Assembly (NCBI GenBank): GCA_910578235.1
Contig: CAJTPP010000030.1
Span: 1 to 26,397, forward strand
Origin: an uncultured Clostridia bacterium
GTDB taxonomy: Bacteria > Bacillota > Clostridia > UBA1381
Reading direction: 5' to 3'
Length of the DNA stretch: 26,397 nucleotides
Numbering within the stretch: position 1 is the first letter of the stretch; every line of letters begins with the position of its first letter. The notes below the pieces were generated by a model. It searched no databases. It worked only from the letters and a program-made list of their open reading frames with translations, and was not told the origin of the DNA. The position numbers and the translations under genes were made by a program. This document shows positions 5,499 to 13,651 of this stretch, piece by piece.

Positions 5499-8400
5499 AT
5501 GTACGAAAAGGTTTCACCAAATCTGAATTTTGTTGAACGGGAAAAGAAAACGGAAAAATTCTGGAATGATCACGGGATTTTTCAGAAAAGTATTGACTCG
5601 CGCGCTGAAAGCGAGGTCTATACTTTTTATGACGGTCCCCCTACCGCAAACGGTAAGCCGCATATCGGCCATGTTTTGACGCGCGTAATCAAGGATATGA
5701 TACCGCGTTACCGTACAATGAAGGGGTATAAGGTGCTGCGCAAGGCCGGCTGGGACACGCACGGTCTGCCGGTCGAGCTTGAGGTTGAGAAAAAGCTCGG
5801 TCTTGACGGCAAGGAGCAGATCGAGGAATACGGTCTTGAGCCGTTTATTAAAGAATGTAAGGAAAGCGTATGGAAATACAAGGGCATGTGGGAGGATTTC
5901 TCCGGCACTGTCGGCTTCTGGGCTGATATGGATGATCCGTATGTAACCTATGACAATAACTTTATTGAGTCCGAATGGTGGGCTCTGAAAAAAATATGGG
6001 AAAAAGGTCTTTTGTATAAGGGACATAAAATTGTCCCGTACTGTCCGCGCTGCGGCACTCCGCTTTCATCTCATGAGGTGGCTCAGGGCTATAAGGACGT
6101 AAAAGAACGCTCGGCAACAGCGAAGTTTATAGTAAACGGCGAGGAAAACACATACTTTCTCGCATGGACTACAACGCCGTGGACACTTCCGTCAAATGTG
6201 GCTCTATGTGTAAACCCAAATGAGACGTATGTGAAAATTCAGGTCGGAGACGAGAAGTACATTTTAGCAGAGGCTCTTGTCGACGCTAATATTGAGGAAG
6301 AATATACCGTTCTGGAAAAGTATGTCGGTACTGATCTTGAATATAAGGAATATACACCGCTTTTCGATTTTGCGAAGCCTGATAAAAAATGTTATTTTGT
6401 CACTTGTGATAATTACGTAACGCTTACCGATGGTACAGGTATTGTTCACATTGCTCCGGCGTTTGGCGAGGACGACGCCAATGTCGGACGAAAGTATAAT
6501 CTGCCGTTCGTTCAGCTTGTTGACGGTAAGGGTGAGATGACGGAGGAAACGCCATGGGCGGGCACATTCTGCAAGGACGCCGACAAGGAGGTGTTTAAGG
6601 CTCTTGACGAAAAGGGACTGCTGTTTAACGCTCCTAAGTTTGAGCATAGCTATCCGTTCTGTTGGAGATGTGACACCCCGCTTATATACTATGCGCGTGA
6701 CACATGGTTCATAAAAATGACGGACGTCAAGGACGATCTTATCAGAAATAATAATACAATTAACTGGATTCCTAAAACTATAGGCGAGGGACGCTTCGGC
6801 GCATGGCTTGAGAATGTTCAGGATTGGGGCATAAGCCGTAACCGTTACTGGGGTACTCCGCTTAATATATGGGAATGTGAATGCGGCCACAGACATGCTA
6901 TCGGTTCAATTGAAGAGCTTAAAGAGATGTCGGATAACTGTCCTGACGATATTGAACTGCACCGTCCGTTTATTGATGATGTGACTGTTAAATGTACTGA
7001 GTGCGGAAAGGAAATGCATAGAGTACCCGAGGTTATAGACTGTTGGTTTGACAGCGGAGCAATGCCGTTTGCGCAATGGCACTATCCGTTTGAGAATAAG
7101 GAAATATTTGAAGAAAACTTCCCCGCGGATTTCATAAGTGAGGCGGTAGACCAGACAAGGGGCTGGTTCTATTCTCTGCTTGCAGAGTCGACTCTTATTT
7201 TCAATAAGGCTCCTTATAAAAATGTAATTGTTCTCGGTCATGTTCAGGATGAAAACGGTCAGAAAATGAGCAAGTCAAAGGGCAACGCGGTTGATCCGTT
7301 CGATGCTCTCGAAAAGCACGGAGCGGATGCCATACGCTGGTATTTCTATGCAAACAGTGCGCCGTGGCTTCCAAACCGTTTCCATGACGGCGCGGTAAGT
7401 GAGGGACAGCGTAAATTTATGGGCACACTCTGGAACACATACGCGTTCTTTGTGTTGTACGCAAACATAGATAATTTTGACGCGACAAAGTATACGCTCG
7501 AATACGACAAGTTGTCGGTAATGGATAAATGGTTACTTTCAAAGCTGAATACGCTTGTGAAAACAGTTGATGATAATCTTGCGAATTATAAAATTACCGA
7601 AACGGCAAGAGCGCTTGACAGCTTTGTTGACGAGCTTTCCAACTGGTATGTAAGACGTTCGAGAACCCGTTTCTGGGTTAAGGAAATGATGCAAGATAAG
7701 ATCAACGCGTATATGACATTGTATACGGCTCTTGTAATTCTCTGCAAGGCCGCCGCGCCGATGATTCCGTTTATGACGGAAGATATATATCAGAACCTTG
7801 TAAGAAGCATTGACAAGAAGGCGCCTGAAAGTATTCATTTGTGCGATTTCCCTGAGTATGATGAAAAGCTTATAGACAAGGAGCTTGAAAAGAATATGGA
7901 CGAGGTTCTGTCTATAGTCGTGCTCGGACGCGCGTGCCGCAACACGGCTAATATAAAGAACCGTCAGCCGATAGGCACAATATATGTTAAAGCCAACTCG
8001 GCTCTCGGTGAGTATTACGTTGATATAATTGAGGAGGAGCTTAACGTCAAGGAGGTTAAGTTTACCGACGATGTGGCAGACTTTACCTCATACAGTTTCA
8101 AGCCTCAGCTAAAGACGCTCGGCAGACGTTTTGGCAAAAATATCAACGCTGTAAGAGAAATTCTGGCGGATATTGACGGAAATAAGGCTATGTCGGAAAT
8201 AAAGGAAACGGGTTCGCTGAAAATTGCCGTTGACGGCAAAGAAGAGCTGCTAAGTGAAGAAGACTTGCTTATTGAAACGGCGCAGACTGAGGGCTTTGAG
8301 TCGAACAGTGATTACGGTATCACAGTAGTGCTTGACACAAATCTTTCTGATGAATTGATTGAGGAGGGATTTGTGCGTGAGATAATCTCAAAAATCCAGA

Positions 8401-8612
8401 CTATGAGAAAAGACTCTGATTTTGAGGTTATGGATCATATCAAGGTAAGCTGTCAGGGCAGCGGTAAAATTGCGGATATTATTACAAAAAATGCTGATGT
8501 GATTAAGGATGAAACATTGGCGGATGAGATTGACACGTCAAGCGCGGACGGCAATACAAAAGAATGGAATATTAACGGCGAAAATGTAACTCTCGGCGTT
8601 AAGAAGTTATAA
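5499..8612 (+). CDS. ileS: Isoleucyl-tRNA synthetase, long type
   Basis: The enzyme charges tRNA-Ile with isoleucine and edits valine. The class I signatures are PHIGH at about residues 53-57 and KMSKS near 588-592. Cysteine pairs CPRCGTP, CWRCDTP, CECGH and CTECGKEMH lie in the central part, and the C-terminus has no terminal zinc cluster. The length of 1037 residues fits the longer eukaryote-like IleS found in many Clostridia rather than the usual form of about 920. That long type is associated with low mupirocin sensitivity, an inference here. I chose ATG 5499 (MYEKVSPNLNF) because GAAAGGA (5480-5486) abuts the ATG at 5487 with no spacing, and because relatives begin at this motif. A T-box controls it. 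Confidence 0.97.
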   Translation: MYEKVSPNLNFVEREKKTEKFWNDHGIFQKSIDSRAESEVYTFYDGPPTANGKPHIGHVLTRVIKDMIPRYRTMKGYKVLRKAGWDTHGLPVELEVEKKLGLDGKEQIEEYGLEPFIKECKESVWKYKGMWEDFSGTVGFWADMDDPYVTYDNNFIESEWWALKKIWEKGLLYKGHKIVPYCPRCGTPLSSHEVAQGYKDVKERSATAKFIVNGEENTYFLAWTTTPWTLPSNVALCVNPNETYVKIQVGDEKYILAEALVDANIEEEYTVLEKYVGTDLEYKEYTPLFDFAKPDKKCYFVTCDNYVTLTDGTGIVHIAPAFGEDDANVGRKYNLPFVQLVDGKGEMTEETPWAGTFCKDADKEVFKALDEKGLLFNAPKFEHSYPFCWRCDTPLIYYARDTWFIKMTDVKDDLIRNNNTINWIPKTIGEGRFGAWLENVQDWGISRNRYWGTPLNIWECECGHRHAIGSIEELKEMSDNCPDDIELHRPFIDDVTVKCTECGKEMHRVPEVIDCWFDSGAMPFAQWHYPFENKEIFEENFPADFISEAVDQTRGWFYSLLAESTLIFNKAPYKNVIVLGHVQDENGQKMSKSKGNAVDPFDALEKHGADAIRWYFYANSAPWLPNRFHDGAVSEGQRKFMGTLWNTYAFFVLYANIDNFDATKYTLEYDKLSVMDKWLLSKLNTLVKTVDDNLANYKITETARALDSFVDELSNWYVRRSRTRFWVKEMMQDKINAYMTLYTALVILCKAAAPMIPFMTEDIYQNLVRSIDKKAPESIHLCDFPEYDEKLIDKELEKNMDEVLSIVVLGRACRNTANIKNRQPIGTIYVKANSALGEYYVDIIEEELNVKEVKFTDDVADFTSYSFKPQLKTLGRRFGKNINAVREILADIDGNKAMSEIKETGSLKIAVDGKEELLSEEDLLIETAQTEGFESNSDYGITVVLDTNLSDELIEEGFVREIISKIQTMRKDSDFEVMDHIKVSCQGSGKIADIITKNADVIKDETLADEIDTSSADGNTKEWNINGENVTLGVKKL

Positions 8613-8695
8613 AAAATACGGCTCTGTATTGATACGCACCAAAAAGTATCTGATTTTTGGGGGTGCATATCATATTAGCAGAGCCGTATTTTTAT
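8613..8695 (+). terminator. Long nested hairpin ending the ileS transcript
   Basis: TACGGCTCTG (8617-8626) pairs with CAGAGCCGTA (8679-8688). Inside it TGATACGCACC (8630-8640) pairs with GGTGCATATCA (8662-8672) with one mismatch, and CCAAAAA/TTTTTGG can close the loop in an alternative pairing. TTTTTAT follows. It works as a terminator, but at about 80 bases it is much larger than the others here. Confidence 0.8.
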
Positions 8696-8714
8696 TGGCT
8701 GCTAAAAAGTTTAT

Positions 8715-8743
8715 TTGACAGAAATTTATATACGCTATATAAT
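8715..8743 (+). promoter_or_regulatory. Sigma-A promoter of the cobalamin adenosyltransferase gene
   Basis: TTGACA (8715-8720), a 17-base gap, then TATAAT (8738-8743). No cobalamin riboswitch fits in the short leader of about 30 bases. Confidence 0.85.
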
Positions 8744-8779
8744 TAATGAACAATATATGATAATTAGGTAGGTAATAAA

Positions 8780-9283
8780 ATGATACATATTTATTGCGGA
8801 GACGGTAAGGGCAAAACAAGCGCGGCAACGGGACTTGCTCTAAGAATGGCGGGGTATGGTAAAAAAATATTGTTTATTCAGTTTCTGAAAGGCTCATATA
8901 CCGGAGAGCTTGAGATTTTCAAAGAAATTAAGAATATAAAGATTATGCGCTGTGACAGGGAATACGGCTTCACGGAAGAAATGACCGATAAAGATAAAAG
9001 TGAAATTATAAAATGTCATAATCAAAATCTTATGTACGCGCTCGAAAATATGAACGCCTTTGATATGATTGTGCTGGATGAAATCTGCGCGGCGTGCAAC
9101 TACCGGCTGGCTGAAAAGGATACGGTTATAACGCTTATGGAAAGATATAGCGGGGAGCTTGTTCTTACGGGGCGCGGCCCTGATAAATTATTTGCCGAAA
9201 AAGCCGATTATATAAGTGAGATAAAAAAGATAAAACATCCGTTTGATAAGGGGATTATCGCGCGTGAAGGCATTGAATATTAA
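8780..9283 (+). CDS. Corrinoid (cob(I)alamin) adenosyltransferase, CobA/BtuR family
   Basis: This family transfers the adenosyl group of ATP to reduced corrinoids, giving adenosylcobalamin. The 167-residue protein opens with the P-loop GDGKGKT at residues 7-13, and shows LFIQFLKG, a central IVLDEIC (Walker B-like) and LTGRGP, all hallmarks of the CobA/CobO/BtuR fold. The length is a little under the usual 175-200, mainly for lack of an N-terminal extension. AGGTAGGT precedes the ATG. It has its own promoter and no neighbouring cobalamin genes, so it may serve scavenged corrinoids or a B12-dependent enzyme elsewhere. Gene naming (cobA, cobO, btuR) differs between species, so no symbol is given. 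Confidence 0.88.
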   Translation: MIHIYCGDGKGKTSAATGLALRMAGYGKKILFIQFLKGSYTGELEIFKEIKNIKIMRCDREYGFTEEMTDKDKSEIIKCHNQNLMYALENMNAFDMIVLDEICAACNYRLAEKDTVITLMERYSGELVLTGRGPDKLFAEKADYISEIKKIKHPFDKGIIAREGIEY

Positions 9284-9318
9284 TATAAATAGAAAATTGT
9301 AAAATTAGCAAAAAATGC

Positions 9319-9347
9319 TTGACAATATAAGAAAAAATCTATATAAT
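9319..9347 (+). promoter_or_regulatory. Sigma-A promoter of the rpmH operon
   Basis: Consensus TTGACA (9319-9324) and TATAAT (9342-9347) are 17 bases apart. The leader after it contains a small CCGGC/GCCGG stem (9381-9398) before the strong ribosome binding site GGAGGAGGT. Confidence 0.9.
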
Positions 9348-9425
9348 AGATGAGGTGTCTATTTTTAAACAGGAATAAAGCCGGCTGATTGGGGCCGGGC
9401 AGTAAGCGGAGGAGGTGCTGTAGAA

Positions 9426-9560
9426 ATGAAAATGACTTATCAACCGAAAAAGCGTCAGAGAGCTAAAGAACACGGTTTCAGAAAGAGAATGTCTACTAAG
9501 TCAGGCAGAAAAATTCTGGCAGGCAGAAGACAGAGAGGCAGAAAGAAGCTGTCTGCATAA
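9426..9560 (+). CDS. rpmH: 50S ribosomal protein L34
   Basis: This 44-residue, very basic protein belongs to the large ribosomal subunit. It begins MKMTYQPKKRQRAKEHGF and ends RRQRGRKKLSA, matching the L34 signature (YQP-RRK-K-HGFR-RM-T--GR--L--RR-KGR--LSA) along its whole length. GGAGGAGGT lies 8 to 10 bases upstream. It heads the rpmH-rnpA-yidD-yidC-jag operon. In most bacteria this gene is next to dnaA; here the upstream neighbour is a cobalamin adenosyltransferase. Confidence 0.97.
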   Translation: MKMTYQPKKRQRAKEHGFRKRMSTKSGRKILAGRRQRGRKKLSA

Positions 9561-9574
9561 TATATGAAAGGCTT

Positions 9575-9616
9575 AGGCAGGAAGTGAGGAGGACTCTTTG
9601 CTTGTTGCCTTTTTTC
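9575..9616 (+). terminator. Imperfect hairpin with T-tract between rpmH and rnpA
   Basis: AGGCAGGAAG (9575-9584) pairs with CTTGTTGCCT (9601-9610) apart from two central mismatches, and TTTTTC follows. It may act as a partial terminator that lowers rnpA expression relative to rpmH. That would fit the much larger cellular need for L34 than for RnpA, but is inferred. Confidence 0.5.
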
Positions 9617-9633
9617 ATAACATGGAGTTTTAG

Positions 9634-9978
9634 ATGAAAAATACTCAGAGCTTAAAGCTTAACAGAGATTTCAGACGCGCATACAAAGGCGAGAGCTTTG
9701 TCGGCGGATATACTGTGGTGTATATGCGTAAGAATAAATATTCATTTAACCGCCTTGGGCTGACTGTCAGCAAGAGTACGGGAAAAGCTGTGATACGAAA
9801 CCGTCTGAAAAGACTTATGCGTGAAAGCTATCGTCTTATGGAGGATGAGCTTGACAGTGGTTATGATTTTATTATCGTTGCGCGTGCCAGAGCGGTGGGA
9901 AAAACTTTTTGTCAGATACGCCAGGATATTGCGTACGCTATGAAAAAGCTTGGTATTATTGGAAATATGCGGCTCTGA
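9634..9978 (+). CDS. rnpA: Ribonuclease P protein component
   Basis: RnpA is the basic protein subunit that helps RNase P RNA bind precursor tRNA and remove the 5' leader. The 114-residue length is standard. The family signature appears as RLGLTVSKSTGKAVIRNRLKR near residues 45-66 (conserved RNR-KR). The start ATG follows ATGGAG only weakly resembling a Shine-Dalgarno site, in keeping with low expression after the rpmH attenuator-like hairpin. yidD follows in the operon. Confidence 0.97.
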   Translation: MKNTQSLKLNRDFRRAYKGESFVGGYTVVYMRKNKYSFNRLGLTVSKSTGKAVIRNRLKRLMRESYRLMEDELDSGYDFIIVARARAVGKTFCQIRQDIAYAMKKLGIIGNMRL

Positions 9979-9991
9979 AAGGGACTTAACA

Positions 9992-10234
9992 ATGAAAAAA
10001 ATATTGATCTTTTTGATTGATTTTTACAGACACCATATTTCACCGTATAAGGGCGGGGCATGCTGCCGGTTTATCCCTACCTGCTCACAATACGCCCGCG
10101 AGGCTATTGAAAAATACGGGGCGGTAAGGGGAGGCTGCCTTGCGGCAAGACGGCTGCTTAAATGTCATCCGTTTCACAAGGGGGGCTATGATCCTGTACC
10201 TGATAAATACAAAGGCGGCAGAGAGGAAAAATAA
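9992..10234 (+). CDS. yidD: Membrane protein insertion efficiency factor YidD
   Basis: YidD is a small protein at the inner face of the membrane that assists YidC. The 80-residue protein begins MKKILIFLIDFYRHHISP and has the family's cysteine-rich core CCRFIPTCSQYA, followed by RGGCLAARRLLKCHPFHKGGYDPVP, a close match over the whole length. I chose ATG 9992 since AAAGGGA lies 6 to 10 bases before it; an in-frame start farther upstream at 9950 would overlap rnpA and lacks conservation. The gene sits between rnpA and yidC in the normal order. Confidence 0.96.
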   Translation: MKKILIFLIDFYRHHISPYKGGACCRFIPTCSQYAREAIEKYGAVRGGCLAARRLLKCHPFHKGGYDPVPDKYKGGREEK

Positions 10235-10239
10235 GACAT

Positions 10240-11229
10240 ATGTTTGATTATATTATAACACGGCCGATGGGTTTTATTATTGAGAATATCTACAAGCTTG
10301 TCTCAAACTACGGTCTGGCGATAATTATATTTACAGTTATTATTAAGCTGATATTAATTCCGCTTAATATCCGATCGCAGAAGGCGATGAAGAAGCAGCA
10401 GAAAATTCAGCCGGTACTGGCTGAACTTCAGCAGAAATATGCTAATGATCAGCAAAAGCTTCAGCGTGAGATGACGAAGCTGTACAAGGAAAATAATATA
10501 AGCATGACAGGCGGCTGTCTGCCTATGCTTGTACAGATGCCTATACTTGTAGGTCTGTATCAGGTTATACAGAAGCCTATATCATATCTTGTCGGAGTCA
10601 CCTCCGATATGTGGAATACAGCTCCGTTTATAAACGAGGTAATCCGATTGCAGAATGCTATGGTTGATCTTGGCCGCAATATAGGCAATCTTGCGAGTAT
10701 GTCAATGCAGCAGCTTGCGGATAACTCTCAAATTCAGCTTTCAAAATGGGCTGAAATGATAGGAACAAGCGGAACTGCGCTTGAGGGTGTGGCAGACGTG
10801 CATCCGTGGATACTTAATTTTAATTTTCTTGGACTTGATCTTTCAAACGCTCCGTCAGCGGCGTTTAATTATATAATGCGTCTGGATTTTTCAAACTGGA
10901 GCATTGTCGCGTTGCTTATAATTCCGGTTCTGGCGGTTGTCGCGTCTGTAGTGTCCATGAAACTTACTCAGGCGCAGTCGGGACAGAATAATAACGATAA
11001 CGGACAAGCGGCGCAGATGTCAAAATCAATGGGACTTATGATGCCTGTAATGACGGCATTTTTTACGGTTACACTGCCGGCAGGTTTGGGACTTTATTGG
11101 ATCATCAGTTCGCTAACACAGATTTTGCAGCAATTACTAACAAATCTATATTTGGATAAGAAAGGGGAGGACGTAGTTGTCAAAATTCCTGAAAAACAGC
11201 AAAAGCATAGAAAAAAGCGCAAAAAATAA
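10240..11229 (+). CDS. yidC: Membrane protein insertase YidC/Oxa1
   Basis: YidC inserts and folds membrane proteins, alone or with SecYEG. The 329-residue protein has the expected hydrophobic segments: about residues 20-41, 94-112 (CLPMLVQMPILVGLYQVI), 185-200, 222-242 and 272-292. The second contains the conserved groove region, and the cytosolic coiled hairpin (KKQQKIQPVLAELQQKYANDQQKLQ) lies at about 51-75. It has no lipoprotein signal and no large periplasmic domain, as in Gram-positive forms, and ends in a basic tail (KHRKKRKK). The loop between helices two and three is long and asparagine/methionine rich. It overlaps jag by 53 bases. Confidence 0.96.
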   Translation: MFDYIITRPMGFIIENIYKLVSNYGLAIIIFTVIIKLILIPLNIRSQKAMKKQQKIQPVLAELQQKYANDQQKLQREMTKLYKENNISMTGGCLPMLVQMPILVGLYQVIQKPISYLVGVTSDMWNTAPFINEVIRLQNAMVDLGRNIGNLASMSMQQLADNSQIQLSKWAEMIGTSGTALEGVADVHPWILNFNFLGLDLSNAPSAAFNYIMRLDFSNWSIVALLIIPVLAVVASVVSMKLTQAQSGQNNNDNGQAAQMSKSMGLMMPVMTAFFTVTLPAGLGLYWIISSLTQILQQLLTNLYLDKKGEDVVVKIPEKQQKHRKKRKK

Positions 11230-12148
11230 AGAAACAGCAATAGAGGCCGCGATTAACGAGCTTGGAGTAACGCGTGATAAGGCTGATATTGAGGTGCTTG
11301 ATGAAGGCTCGAAAGGCTTTCTCGGATTGGGCGCGAGAGACGCGCGCGTGAGGGTTACTGTAAAGCCTGAATTTATGAAGGAGGCAACAGTTTCGCAGCC
11401 TGCCGCAAAACAAAAGGCAAAGGCCGCTTCTGATATTACAGTAGTCAACGCTGAAAAAACAAAACCGGCGGCGAAAGCAAAAAAGAAGTCGGAAAACGGC
11501 GTTGAAGCTGACGCGAGAAAGTTTTTGTCGGATATATTCGGCGCTATGAATATTGATGTGAATATTGATATAAAAATGGATGACAATCAGTCAATGATGA
11601 TTGATCTTGAGGGTGATAATATGGGTATTGTTATCGGTAAGAGAGGCGATACGCTTGACAGCCTTCAATATCTTACATCGCTTGTTGTAAACCAGTACAG
11701 TGATGATTATATCAAGGTTACGATTGATACTGAGAATTACAGAGAAAAGCGTATGGACGCGCTTCTTGCTCTTTCGTCCCGTCTTGCTGATAAGGTGACA
11801 AGAACCGGTAAAAAGTTTACTTTGGAACCAATGAACCCTTATGAAAGACGTATTATTCATTCAAATCTTCAAGACAGTGAAACTGTTTCGACATATTCTA
11901 TAGGCAGTGAGCCGTACAGAAAGGTTGTAATCGCGCCGAAAAACACAAAGCCGTATAAAAAGGACGGATATAAAAAGAGAAATCAGCGATCGGAAAAGTC
12001 TGACAATACTGTTGCGGAAAAGACCGGATCAAGTTATACGACAACGTATAAGGCAGATTTTAAACCGCCTCAGCGCAAGGCTGAATATAAAAATTTTGAA
12101 GATTATCTTGCAGGTCACAGTGACGAGTTTGAAAACGAGGAAGAATAA
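11177..12148 (+). CDS. jag: RNA-binding protein Jag/KhpB
   Basis: Jag (KhpB) is an RNA-binding protein linked to cell division and elongation in Firmicutes. The 323-residue product has an N-terminal Jag domain with EGSKGFLGLGA (about residues 44-54). A linker rich in lysine and alanine follows. The KH domain has GKRG near 154-157 and the R3H domain has NPYERRIIHSNLQ near 218-230. A charged tail of about 55 residues follows. Translation must start at TTG 11177, since no ATG or GTG is suitable and AAAGGGGAGG sits 6 bases upstream. The start lies inside yidC, so the two are probably translationally coupled. mnmE, the usual next gene, is missing. Confidence 0.95.
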   Translation: MSKFLKNSKSIEKSAKNKETAIEAAINELGVTRDKADIEVLDEGSKGFLGLGARDARVRVTVKPEFMKEATVSQPAAKQKAKAASDITVVNAEKTKPAAKAKKKSENGVEADARKFLSDIFGAMNIDVNIDIKMDDNQSMMIDLEGDNMGIVIGKRGDTLDSLQYLTSLVVNQYSDDYIKVTIDTENYREKRMDALLALSSRLADKVTRTGKKFTLEPMNPYERRIIHSNLQDSETVSTYSIGSEPYRKVVIAPKNTKPYKKDGYKKRNQRSEKSDNTVAEKTGSSYTTTYKADFKPPQRKAEYKNFEDYLAGHSDEFENEEE

Positions 12149-12189
12149 AATCAAAAGACATCCCATTAAGGGATGTCTTTTGATTTTAT
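12148..12189 (+). terminator. Terminator of the rpmH-jag operon
   Basis: ATCAAAAGACATCCC and GGGATGTCTTTTGAT form a perfect 15 bp stem around a 5-base loop, followed by TTTAT. A-rich sequence on the other side would also allow termination from the minus strand. Confidence 0.93.
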
Positions 12190-12248
12190 ATTGAATAAAT
12201 ATTAATGATATTTCGCATAATAAAACAAAAAACGAAAGGCGGATTATT

Positions 12249-13190
12249 ATGCTGAGAGGAAAAATAGTAATAATAGGCGCGGGGTTTGTGGGTTCAACCT
12301 GCGCGTATACAATTATGCTTGACGGATTTTTTCAGGAAATAGTGCTTATCGATTTAAATAAGGACAAGGCAGAGGGAGACGCGTTGGATATGGCGCACGG
12401 GGTATCGCTGCGCAAGCCGGTAAGTGTATACAGCGGTGATTACAAGGATTGTAAAGAGGCGGATATAGTTGTAATTACGGCAGGTGTTAATCAGAAGGTC
12501 GGGGAAACACGTATTGATCTTTTAAAGCGTAACGCGGATATTTTCAGGGATATTGTGGGAAATGTTATGAAATATGCGCCTGATGATGTCATATTGCTTA
12601 CAGTTTCAAATCCTGTCGATATACTGACGTATATTACGTATAAGTTATCGGGGCTTCCTAAACACCGTGTAATCGGTTCGGGAACGGTACTTGACACATC
12701 GCGTCTGAAATATCTGATGAGCCGTCATACGGGCGTCGACGCGCGATCGTGTCATACGTATATTATAGGAGAACACGGAGACAGCGAGGTGGCCGCGTGG
12801 AGCGTGACCAATATCGCGGGCATGGATATGCATAAGTTTTTTGAAAACTACGGCAAATGCACGGATGAAGATCTGGACAGAATGTATAATGAGGTTAAAA
12901 ATTCTGCTTACGGCATTATAGAAAAAAAGGGCGCAACCTATTATGCTATTGCTGTGGCTGTAGCTCGTATTGTTGAATGTATTGCCGGTTCGGAAAATTC
13001 AGTGCTTACTGTTTCAAGTATTCTTGACGGCGAGTATGGCGTCAAGGATATTGCGCTCAGTGTGCCTGTACAGCTTTCGGGAGAAGGGGTTGAACGCGTT
13101 TTGGACGTGCCTTTTAATGAAAATGAATTGCGCGGACTCAGAAGCAGCGCTGAGACGCTTAAGGAAAGTTTGAAGTCTATAGGCTTTTAA
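12249..13190 (+). CDS. ldh: L-lactate dehydrogenase
   Basis: The enzyme reduces pyruvate to L-lactate with NADH, a fermentation end step. The 313-residue protein opens with the Rossmann motif GAGFVGS (10-16). The substrate-specificity loop reads NQKVGETR, with the glutamine that marks lactate rather than malate dehydrogenase. The catalytic histidine is H176 in GEHGDSE. AAAGGCGG lies about 10 bases before the ATG. It has its own terminator and seems monocistronic. I did not find a clear promoter; AATATTAATGATATTTC lies upstream but without a -35. Fructose-1,6-bisphosphate activation is common in the family but not visible here. Confidence 0.95.
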   Translation: MLRGKIVIIGAGFVGSTCAYTIMLDGFFQEIVLIDLNKDKAEGDALDMAHGVSLRKPVSVYSGDYKDCKEADIVVITAGVNQKVGETRIDLLKRNADIFRDIVGNVMKYAPDDVILLTVSNPVDILTYITYKLSGLPKHRVIGSGTVLDTSRLKYLMSRHTGVDARSCHTYIIGEHGDSEVAAWSVTNIAGMDMHKFFENYGKCTDEDLDRMYNEVKNSAYGIIEKKGATYYAIAVAVARIVECIAGSENSVLTVSSILDGEYGVKDIALSVPVQLSGEGVERVLDVPFNENELRGLRSSAETLKESLKSIGF

Positions 13191-13192
13191 TA

Positions 13193-13228
13193 AAACAGGA
13201 GCGGCTTTATTATAAACCGCTCCTGTTT
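13193..13228 (+). terminator. Terminator after ldh
   Basis: AAACAGGAGCGG (13193-13204) pairs perfectly with CCGCTCCTGTTT (13217-13228) around a 12-base loop. Confidence 0.9.
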
Positions 13229-13276
13229 GAAAATATAATATTTTGGAAAAAATTTAAGTTTTTTTAACAAAAACTA

Positions 13277-13304
13277 TTGTAAATTTATAAATTTATGATA
13301 TAAT
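13277..13304 (+). promoter_or_regulatory. Promoter of secG
   Basis: TTGTAA (13277-13282), a 16-base gap, then consensus TATAAT (13299-13304), about 45 bases before the secG start. Confidence 0.7.
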
Positions 13305-13350
13305 AGATAAGTATTTATGATTTACTTTGGAGATAAAGGAGGTTTGTTCC

Positions 13351-13590
13351 ATGCAGACTCTATTTGTGGTATTGCATTTGATAGTTACGCTTATACTTAT
13401 TGTTGTAGTTATGGCTCAGGAGGGTAAGGATCCCGGTATGAGAGGTATTCAGGGTGCTTCTTCCGACATGGGTGACTCGTTCTTTAAGAAGAACGGAGGA
13501 ACCACAAAAGAAGCGATGTTTACTAAGCTTACTACTACAGTTGCTATTTTGTTCCTTATAACGACAATGGCGCTTGTAATACTGAAATAA
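13351..13590 (+). CDS. secG: Preprotein translocase subunit SecG
   Basis: SecG is the small accessory subunit of the SecYEG channel. The 79-residue product has two transmembrane segments (about residues 3-21 and 58-77). The loop between them carries the family pattern AQEGKDPGMRGIQGASSDMG. ATG 13351 is chosen because AAAGGAGGT (13335-13343) lies 7 bases before it; an upstream TTG at 13327 overlaps this site. Unlike in many Firmicutes, rnr and smpB do not follow; a terminator does. Confidence 0.95.
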   Translation: MQTLFVVLHLIVTLILIVVVMAQEGKDPGMRGIQGASSDMGDSFFKKNGGTTKEAMFTKLTTTVAILFLITTMALVILK

Positions 13591-13620
13591 AGCTTTTGGT
13601 GTTAAACTGAAAAAAATATA

Positions 13621-13648
13621 AAGGAGCTGATTATCCAGCTCCTTTTTT
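13621..13648. terminator. Bidirectional terminator between secG and the nitroreductase
   Basis: AAGGAGCTG (13621-13629) and CAGCTCCTT (13636-13644) form a perfect 9 bp stem, with TTTTTTG to the right and an A-rich tract to the left that serves as the T-tract on the other strand. Confidence 0.92.
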
Positions 13649-13651
13649 GTG

